The notes beneath the pieces were generated by a model. It ran no database searches. It saw only the letters and a program-made list of their open reading frames with translations, and was not told where the DNA came from. Shown piece after piece: positions 58,525 through 64,000 of a DNA stretch of 64,000 nt. Made by a program: the position numbers and the translations under genes. Source of the DNA: Bordetella genomosp. 8 (GTDB taxonomy: Bacteria; Pseudomonadota; Gammaproteobacteria; Burkholderiales; Burkholderiaceae_B). Location of the stretch: positions 3,038,001 through 3,102,000 of the forward strand of contig NZ_CP021108.1 in NCBI RefSeq assembly GCF_002119685.1. The letters are read 5' to 3'. Each line of letters starts with the position of its first letter. Within the stretch, counting starts at the first letter, position 1.

Positions 58525-59202
58525 CTAGCGCGCGGATACGTACTTGACGATTTCCTGCGACGCGCCGGTGGTCCAGGTATCGATCAGCGTCTTCACGCTG
58601 TCCAGGCGGACGCCGCCCTCGGCCTCCTGGTTATTGGCGATTTCCTTGCCGGTACCGCCACGCACCGCGGCATACAGCACTTCGCTGGTGACGCTGTCGG
58701 TCACCTGGGTCTCGATGGCGATCTTCGCGTCCTGCGGACGTCCGCCTTCAATGGCGGCCTTGGCTCCCGTGATCACCAGGCCGATCGGAATGTACTGGTA
58801 TGGCGCCAGCGGCTGGGTCTCGCTGCCCACGGCCGTGATCGCGACACGGATGCGGGCCACGCCCGGTCCCGGCCTGTCCACCAGCCGCACCTGCTGGCCG
58901 AGCTTCTGCCGCAACGACGTATCGGCATAGGTCCGGATCTGCTCCAGCGTTTCGCGGGAGACATTCTCGGTGGGTTGCGGTTCGGGGTAGTAGGTCACCC
59001 GCTCCAGCAGGACGGCCTCGTAGCTGGCGGTCTGGAATTTCGGGTTCAGATAGGAAAGCCGCGTACCGCCGCCCGGCGCGCTGGTCTGATGCATTTTGGC
59101 GTATTCATTGCCCAGGAACCCGGATTCCTTGGGCGGCGTACCCGCGCAACCGGCCAGGACGATCAGTGTGGCGGCGAGGCCGCCTGCTTTCAGCATGTTC
59201 AT
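58525..59202 (-). CDS. DUF3313-family lipoprotein
   Basis: A 225-residue lipoprotein with the lipobox VLAGCAGT. The mature part contains LERVTYYPEPQPTENVSRET, AITAVGSETQPLAPYQYIPI and a C-terminal LDTWTTGASQ-like segment, in line with DUF3313, whose function is unknown. GGAGGAG lies 6 bases before the ATG. It is converged on by the Bug gene 13 bases away and is likely monocistronic. Location: outer or inner membrane leaflet facing the periplasm. Confidence 0.78.
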   Translation of the reverse strand: MNMLKAGGLAATLIVLAGCAGTPPKESGFLGNEYAKMHQTSAPGGGTRLSYLNPKFQTASYEAVLLERVTYYPEPQPTENVSRETLEQIRTYADTSLRQKLGQQVRLVDRPGPGVARIRVAITAVGSETQPLAPYQYIPIGLVITGAKAAIEGGRPQDAKIAIETQVTDSVTSEVLYAAVRGGTGKEIANNQEAEGGVRLDSVKTLIDTWTTGASQEIVKYVSAR

Positions 59203-59312
59203 GTACGACTCCTCCCAGTGTGGACGGATCGTATTGAACCACTGAAAAAGCGTTTCCGGCGGAATTAATGCATGGGTGGCAAGCCGCCCCGCCGGGCGGA
59301 CCAGGGCGCCGA

Positions 59313-59567
59313 TCAGGGCGCGGTTTCGGCCTCCGGCGTGGTCTTGCGCACGCCTCGGATATTGGTGATCGCCAGGCCCAGCTGCAGGGCGATCAGCGCG
59401 TAGGCGTCGTCATGCAGGCCCCAGGCGATCCAAAGCACGTTGCTCAGCAGAAAGACCCAGAAGCCGGCATTGCGGCGGTGCTTGCGCGAAGAAGCGACCA
59501 GCCAGGCGGCGGCCAGGGATGCCGCCATGGCGGGCCATTGCAGCAGATCGATAATTTCCAACTCCAT
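59313..59567 (-). CDS. Small three-helix membrane protein
   Basis: An 84-residue hydrophobic protein (start MELEIIDLLQWPAMAASLA) with three candidate membrane segments: PAMAASLAAAWLVASS, FWVFLLSNVLWIAWGL and YALIALQLGLAITNIRG. The asparagine/tryptophan-rich middle helix recalls half-transporters such as SemiSWEET or PnuC fragments, but I cannot assign a family. An upstream ATG would add an unlikely polar stretch. A weak hairpin (ccgccc / gggcgg at 59284-59299) follows it. Confidence 0.6.
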   Translation of the reverse strand: MELEIIDLLQWPAMAASLAAAWLVASSRKHRRNAGFWVFLLSNVLWIAWGLHDDAYALIALQLGLAITNIRGVRKTTPEAETAP

Positions 59568-59687
59568 GCCTGTTTTGCCTCGTTGATCCGGGCGGGAATT
59601 GCCCGTGCCCGCGTCAGTAGGCAAGCGGCGGGCCGCGGTCGGACGCCTCGGTCGCGATGGCCTTGCGCCCGCACGACCGAGTCCGCG

Positions 59688-60332
59688 TCAGGCGGCCAGG
59701 CGTGTCTCGTGTCGCGCGACCACCTCGGCCTCGTCGGCCAGCGCCTTCACCACGGACGGGCGTACTTCGATACGCCCCTTGTAGGCCATCAAGTTCTTCA
59801 GATGGCTTATGTCGGTGCCGCTGCGCTCATGCCAGAACGTGGCCCAGACATAGGCATCCAGCAAGGTGAACCGTTCGCCGGTCAGCCATGTGCGACCGTC
59901 CGCGAGCATGCGATCCAGGCGCGCATAGGCGGCGACCAACTTGTTGCGCGTCCACGCCGCGCCCTCCTCCGTCAGCAGTTTGCGCATCAGCGGGATATGC
60001 TTTTGCGCGATTTCCGTCGCAGTGAAGTTCAGCAGCGCGTCCATCTTGACCCGTTCAAGCGTGCCGTGCGCCGGCATCAGGCCAGAGCCGGGATGCTGGT
60101 CAGCGAGGTAGCTGCCGATGACGACGGTTTCGGCCAGCAGGTCATGGTCGGCGTTGTCAATCCTCAATACGGGCACATAGCCAAGCGGATTGACTTCAGC
60201 AAAGTCGTCGCCATTGGAGGTCGACTTGCCGGATACGTCGTAGTGGACAAGCTCGACTTCCTGGCCGCCGAGTTCGTTCAACACGACCTGGACGGCGAGA
60301 GAGCAAGTGGCTTTCGCGATGTAAAGCTTCAT
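59688..60332 (-). CDS. Beta-class glutathione S-transferase
   Basis: A 214-residue GST. The N-terminal thioredoxin-like domain begins MKLYIAKATCSLAVQVVLNE, with Cys10 in the position used by bacterial beta-class enzymes; GYVPVLRIDNADHDLLAET supplies the cis-proline and glutathione-binding SNAIL-like region. The helical C-domain follows from about residue 90. AAGGGA lies 6 bases upstream of the start. An AT-rich 60380-60440 stretch may be its promoter. Near ChaC and an efflux pump, it fits glutathione-linked detoxification. Confidence 0.85.
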   Translation of the reverse strand: MKLYIAKATCSLAVQVVLNELGGQEVELVHYDVSGKSTSNGDDFAEVNPLGYVPVLRIDNADHDLLAETVVIGSYLADQHPGSGLMPAHGTLERVKMDALLNFTATEIAQKHIPLMRKLLTEEGAAWTRNKLVAAYARLDRMLADGRTWLTGERFTLLDAYVWATFWHERSGTDISHLKNLMAYKGRIEVRPSVVKALADEAEVVARHETRLAA

Positions 60333-60439
60333 GTCGGTCCCTTTTCAATTTGACCGGACCGTTCCGATAACGCGTCCGTCATGGTTCGAGACTCTAATTA
60401 GATTTCAGATGAAGATAAATCCACAAAATAGAGTATCAG

Positions 60440-60458
60440 TGTCGCCAACACGGCGACA
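60440..60458 (-). terminator. Hairpin after the LysR gene
   Basis: tgtcgcc / ggcgaca, a 7-bp stem with a 5-base loop, lies 24 bases beyond the LysR stop. There is no immediate T-run on the minus strand, so strength is uncertain. Confidence 0.4.
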
Positions 60459-60481
60459 ATTTGCATTCACCGGATTTTCAC

Positions 60482-61387
60482 TCAAGCGGGCCTGAGCTGC
60501 TCGGCGAGGTGATCCAGGACCACCCGCGCTTTCGATGGCATGCGTCGCCCGAGTGGAATCAAAGCATGGACGGGCGGCCCGTCGACGTCGGACGCGGGCA
60601 ACAGGTGCACCAGCCTTCCCGCATCGACGTGCGGCCGGGCCACGCGGTCCAGGATCTGTGAAACGCCCATGCCATGGATCGTGGCTTCCACCAACGCCTG
60701 GCCGTCGGCCAGCACCATCACCGGCGACGGCGATATCTCGCGCACGATCCCGCCATCCTGCACCGTCCACGGACGCAGGCGCCCGTTGGGCCCCCGAAAG
60801 ATCACGGCATCATGGACGCTCAGTTCGGATACTGAGCGGATCGGCGCATGGCGCGCCAGGTACTCGGGCGCGGCATACAACCCCAGCCGCAGGTCGCACA
60901 ATTTGCGCACGGTCATGTCGCTGTCGGCGGGCAGAATGCCGATGCGCACTACGATGTCCCAGCCCTCGCCCACCGCGTCGGACATGCGATCGGTCAACGC
61001 AGCTTCCAGGGTGATCCTGGGGTAGCGCTTGCGTAGTTCGGCGAAGCTGGGCAGCAGCAGGCGCCCGAAGCCGGCCGGCAGGTCGATGCGCACCCGCCCG
61101 ATAGGCTCATCGCGCCGCGCCGCCAAGGCCAGCTCGGCGTCGCGCAGACTGTCCAGCGCCGTCTGCGCGGCCTGCAGGTAGGTTTCGCCATCTTCGGTCA
61201 GGCGCACCGCGCGCGTGGTGCGCTGGAACAGCCTGGTTCCCAGCCGGCGCTCCAGGCGCTGCACCGCCTTGCCGACGTTCGATTTGCTGGTACCGAGATT
61301 TTCCGCGGCCTTGGTGAAGCTGCCCGTCTGTGCGACGGCGGCGAATGCCGTGATCTCGGGTATGGCTGCGTCCGCACGTTCCGTCAT
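60482..61387 (-). CDS. LysR-family regulator divergent from chaC
   Basis: A 301-residue LysR protein with FAAVAQTGSFTKAAENLGTS, then KSNVGKAVQRLERRLGTRLF in the helix-turn-helix. I prefer the ATG at 61387 over the GTG three codons earlier because GGTGGA lies 5 bases before it. The effector domain begins near residue 90 (GRVRIDLPAGFGRLLLPSFA). It is divergent from ChaC and upstream of the GST gene, so it may control either; an inverted repeat (61400-61424) lies in the shared promoter. Confidence 0.85.
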   Translation of the reverse strand: MTERADAAIPEITAFAAVAQTGSFTKAAENLGTSKSNVGKAVQRLERRLGTRLFQRTTRAVRLTEDGETYLQAAQTALDSLRDAELALAARRDEPIGRVRIDLPAGFGRLLLPSFAELRKRYPRITLEAALTDRMSDAVGEGWDIVVRIGILPADSDMTVRKLCDLRLGLYAAPEYLARHAPIRSVSELSVHDAVIFRGPNGRLRPWTVQDGGIVREISPSPVMVLADGQALVEATIHGMGVSQILDRVARPHVDAGRLVHLLPASDVDGPPVHALIPLGRRMPSKARVVLDHLAEQLRPA

Positions 61388-61399
61388 TGTATCCACCGG

Positions 61400-61424
61400 A
61401 GCGACAAAGAAAGTCTTTTTCGCT
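61400..61424. promoter_or_regulatory. Inverted repeat in the LysR/chaC promoter
   Basis: agcgacaaaga and tctttttcgct pair in 10 of 11 positions around a 3-base spacer, directly upstream of the LysR start. Candidate operator, by symmetry only. Confidence 0.4.
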
Positions 61425-61487
61425 AATTTATCAAATATATGGAGGAAGTCATACTGCGCCCGTCATCTACAAGACGAGGTGCGAAGC

Positions 61488-62177
61488 ATGTTGACCAGAG
61501 AGCTGATCCGGTCGGGCGACTATCTGCGGCTGTATACCACCCTGCCCCACGCTTGGCGATGGCCACGCGAGCGCATCCTGCGCTCGCTCGAAGAGACGAT
61601 GCGGATACGTCCTGACGGCGGCGATGTGTGGGTGTTCGGCTATGGGTCGCTGATCTGGAACCCGCTGCTGGACTTCCAGGCGCAGCAGGCCGCCGCGCTG
61701 GATGGCTGGCATCGAAGCTTTTGCCTGCGCATGGTCGTCGGCCGCGCCACCAACGAAACGCCGGGACGCATGCTGGCGCTGGAACCCGAAGGCCGCACCC
61801 ACGGGGTGGTGTACCGACTTGCCACGCAAAAGCTCGAACAGGAGTTGCCGCTGCTGTGGCAGCGCGAAATGGTGTCCGGCGCTTACTTGCCAACCTGGCT
61901 GCCGGTCGACTTGGCGAACGGCCAGCGCGTGCATGCGCTGGTCTTCGTCGCCGATCGCCGACGCCCGCAATTCGAAATCGATTCGTCCGTCGCCACCGTC
62001 GCGCCGCTGATCGCGCGCGCATCGGGCGTGCATGGCAGCAATGCCGACTACGTCTTCAAGCTGTCTTTCGCGCTGGCCGACCGCGGCTGCACGGACGACT
62101 ACGTGGAAGCGCTGGCCTGCGAGCTCAGGCGCATCGGTTCCCATATGCAACACGGCGCCGATCGGGCTCTCCCGTAA
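61488..62177 (+). CDS. chaC: ChaC-family gamma-glutamylcyclotransferase
   Basis: A 229-residue protein with the substrate loop VFGYGSLIWNPLLDF, WHRSFCLRMVVGRATNETPG and LLWQREMVSGAYLPTWLPV, whose glutamate (REM) is the presumed base. ChaC proteins degrade glutathione to 5-oxoproline and Cys-Gly in the cytoplasm. The start has GAGGTG about 6 bases upstream. It is divergent from a LysR gene and near a GST. The 5-oxoproline it would form might be a substrate for the HyuAB-type oxoprolinase elsewhere in the window (speculative). Confidence 0.86.
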   Translation: MLTRELIRSGDYLRLYTTLPHAWRWPRERILRSLEETMRIRPDGGDVWVFGYGSLIWNPLLDFQAQQAAALDGWHRSFCLRMVVGRATNETPGRMLALEPEGRTHGVVYRLATQKLEQELPLLWQREMVSGAYLPTWLPVDLANGQRVHALVFVADRRRPQFEIDSSVATVAPLIARASGVHGSNADYVFKLSFALADRGCTDDYVEALACELRRIGSHMQHGADRALP

Positions 62178-62205
62178 CGGCCGTTTCCTTTCCCAGGAGT
62201 TCCCC

Positions 62206-63432
62206 ATGACCATCCGACCCAGACCATTGTCGGTGCTGCTCGCCGCGCTATCCATTGCCGTGGCGGGCGGCGGCGCTACGTATTATCGCCACGGCATTGC
62301 CGGCGCACAGGCCGCCGCCGCGCCGGCCGCGGCAACCGAAGTCGACGTCGCCGCCGTTGTCAGCGAGCCTATCGTCGAGTGGCAAAGCTACTCGGGCCGG
62401 CTCGAAGCCATAGACAAGGTGGAGATCCGCCCGCTTGCGTCCGGCAGGATCGTCGCCGTGCATTTCGCCGACGGCGCGACGGTAAAGAAAGGCGATCTGC
62501 TGTTCACCATAGACCCGCAACCCTATGCCGCGGCGCTGGAGCGCGCCCAGGCCCAGGTCACGGCCGCGGAGGCGCGCGCGGCCTATGCATCATCCGAATT
62601 CGCGCGCAGCCAGCGGCTGTTGGCCGATAACGCGGTGGCGCGCCGCGATTACGAAGAGAAGCGCAATGCCTCGCTGGAAGCGAGCGCCGCGCTGCGCGCC
62701 GCCAGAGCGGCGGCCGATACCGCGCGCATCGATCTGTCGTATACGCGTGTGACGGCGCCGGTGTCCGGCCGCGTTTCGCGGGCGGAACTGACGATAGGCA
62801 ACATCGTACAGGCGGGCGCCGCGACGCCCCTGCTGACCACGGTGGTATCGCAGTCGCCCATCTACGCCTCATTCGATGCCGACGAGCAAACCTACCTCCG
62901 TTACCTGCGCCAGGCCGGATCGTCGAAGACACCGGTCTACCTGGGCCTGGCGGACGAGGACGGCTATTCGCGCCAGGGCCGTATCGACTCGGTGGACAAC
63001 CAACTGGACGACCGGTCCGGCACCATCCGCGTGCGGGCTCGGTTCGACAACGGCGACAACGCTCTGCTGCCAGGTTTGTATGCCCGCGTGAAAGTCGGCG
63101 CCGGCACGCCACGCCAGGCAGTGCTGATCAACGAAGCAGCGATCGGCACGGACCAGGCCAAGCGCTTCGTGCTGGTAGTCGACGATGCCAACCTGGTGCG
63201 GTACCGCGAGGTCGAGCTGGGCAATGAACACGACGGCATGCGCGTCGTCACGGCCGGCCTGCAGCCGGGCGAACGCGTGGTCATCAAGGGCATGCAGCGG
63301 GTGCGCCCCGCCGAGCCCGTGCGGCCGCGCCTGGTCGACATGACCGATGGCAAGCCAGTCGCCACCAACACAAACCCGAAGCAACCCGTAGGCAGCGAGC
63401 CCGTGACGACGCTCGCGCGGAGCCCATCATGA
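62206..63432 (+). CDS. RND efflux periplasmic adaptor (membrane-fusion protein)
   Basis: A 408-residue MFP with an N-terminal membrane anchor or signal and no lipobox cysteine. The lipoyl half-motifs are EIRPLASGRIVAVHFADGAT and YTRVTAPVSGRVSRAELTIG, flanking a helical hairpin (residues about 95-165) and followed by beta-barrel and membrane-proximal domains. It resembles the MexE/BpeE group. AGGAG lies 8 bases before the ATG. Its stop overlaps the permease start (ATGA). It links the inner-membrane pump to an outer-membrane channel not present here. Confidence 0.88.
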   Translation: MTIRPRPLSVLLAALSIAVAGGGATYYRHGIAGAQAAAAPAAATEVDVAAVVSEPIVEWQSYSGRLEAIDKVEIRPLASGRIVAVHFADGATVKKGDLLFTIDPQPYAAALERAQAQVTAAEARAAYASSEFARSQRLLADNAVARRDYEEKRNASLEASAALRAARAAADTARIDLSYTRVTAPVSGRVSRAELTIGNIVQAGAATPLLTTVVSQSPIYASFDADEQTYLRYLRQAGSSKTPVYLGLADEDGYSRQGRIDSVDNQLDDRSGTIRVRARFDNGDNALLPGLYARVKVGAGTPRQAVLINEAAIGTDQAKRFVLVVDDANLVRYREVELGNEHDGMRVVTAGLQPGERVVIKGMQRVRPAEPVRPRLVDMTDGKPVATNTNPKQPVGSEPVTTLARSPS

Positions 63433-64000
63433 ATATCTCGAAGTTCTTTATCGACCGGCCCATCTTCGCCGGCGTGCTGTCGGCGGTCGTGGTGCTGGCT
63501 GGCCTGATCGCCTTGAAGATGCTGTCCACCGGCGAATACCCGGAAGTCGTGCCGCCTTCCGTCATCGTGCGGGCGCAGTATCCCGGCGCCAACCCGAAAG
63601 TGATCGCCGAAACCGTGGCCGCACCCATCGAGGAGCAGATCAACGGCGTGGAAAACATGCTTTATATGCAATCGCAAGCCAATAGCGACGGCAACATGAC
63701 GACGACCGTGACCTTCAAGCTGGGCACGGATCCCGACAAGGCGCAGCAGTTCGTACAGAACCGGGTAACGCAGGCCCTGCCCCGCTTGCCAGAAGACGTG
63801 CAGCGCCTGGGCGTGAGCACGGTGAAGTCCTCGCCCACGCTGACCATGGGTGTAAGCCTGTTTTCGTCGAACGGCCGCTATGACCTGACCTATCTGCGCA
63901 ATTACGCGCTGATCAACGTCAAGGACCGCCTGGCGCGCATACCGGGCGTAGGCGAAGTCGTGATGTGGGGCTCTGGCGATTACGCAATGCGGGTCTGGCT
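63429..64000 (+). CDS. RND efflux permease (HAE1 family), 3' end missing
   Basis: The first 190 residues of an AcrB/MexF-type transporter, running off the window. The N-terminus MNISKFFIDRPIFAGVLSAV is the classic first helix, followed by EYPEVVPPSVIVRAQYPGAN and the porter-domain block APIEEQINGVENMLYMQSQA. The family length is about 1040 residues. It begins with an ATG overlapping the adaptor stop. It should expel drugs or toxic hydrophobic compounds by proton antiport. Confidence 0.9.
   Translation, partial: MNISKFFIDRPIFAGVLSAVVVLAGLIALKMLSTGEYPEVVPPSVIVRAQYPGANPKVIAETVAAPIEEQINGVENMLYMQSQANSDGNMTTTVTFKLGTDPDKAQQFVQNRVTQALPRLPEDVQRLGVSTVKSSPTLTMGVSLFSSNGRYDLTYLRNYALINVKDRLARIPGVGEVVMWGSGDYAMRVW

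Noticed and set aside
59284..59299. ccgccc-cgcc-gggcgg hairpin after the small membrane protein
   Set aside because: Only a 6-bp G/C stem with no T-run on the minus strand; too weak to list as a terminator.

Overview
The window is a high-GC (about two-thirds G+C), densely coded chromosomal segment of a betaproteobacterium. The best match is the Alcaligenaceae (Bordetella/Achromobacter type). This rests on the large number of Bug/TctC-type periplasmic binding proteins beside CoA-dependent catabolic operons, many LysR regulators and frequent ATGA start/stop overlaps; it is inference, because no rRNA or other marker gene is present. I saw no tRNA, rRNA, CRISPR array or intact insertion sequence.

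Layout. 1-6 kb: the tail of a zinc-independent alcohol/quinone dehydrogenase, an MxKDx pentapeptide-repeat protein, a molybdopterin oxidoreductase with its cytochrome b partner, a TetR regulator, and a secreted alpha/beta hydrolase with an AhpD-like protein opposite an AraC regulator. 6-14 kb: the ABC-F ATPase YheS, a ClpC-like AAA+ protein with no recognisable ClpP-docking loop, and an NDH-2-like flavoprotein paired with a PAS-GGDEF-EAL protein. 14-20 kb: a LysR regulator opposite dsdA, a Bug protein, an amidase and a DadA-like oxidase, which looks like a D-amino-acid or D-amino-amide catabolic unit. 20-22 kb: a Bcr/CflA exporter, a decayed Bug gene and a lower-GC orphan gene. 22-29 kb: an operon of Bug, acyl-CoA ligase, citryl-CoA-lyase-like protein and two SDRs opposite an IclR regulator, followed by another Bug gene; three related palindromes mark the promoters. 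29-40 kb: a TauD-type dioxygenase, LysR-nitrilase-RraA-Bug, and HyuA-HyuB-Bug with a divergent LysR, then a lipoprotein amino-acid-type binding protein.

40-48 kb: a 1260-residue glycine-rich autotransporter, a small CsbD/DUF883-like protein with a strong terminator, and a class II UvrA. 48-58.5 kb: a long minus-strand operon (nitronate monooxygenase, enoyl-CoA hydratase, CoA-transferase, Bug, enoyl-CoA hydratase, acyl-CoA ligase, HMG-CoA-lyase-like protein, MarR) opposite a second CoA-transferase and Bug pair, with a MarR-type inverted repeat in the shared promoter. 58.5-64 kb: a DUF3313 lipoprotein, a small membrane protein, a glutathione transferase, a LysR regulator opposite ChaC, and an RND efflux adaptor and permease that runs off the window.

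The main theme is uptake and CoA-dependent breakdown of organic acids. Seven intact Bug genes and one broken one occur, each beside a different enzyme set and none beside TctA/TctB membrane genes. Several enzymes lack a residue normally regarded as catalytic (citryl-CoA-lyase-like, HMG-CoA-lyase-like, RraA-like), so their usual names probably mislead about the reaction.
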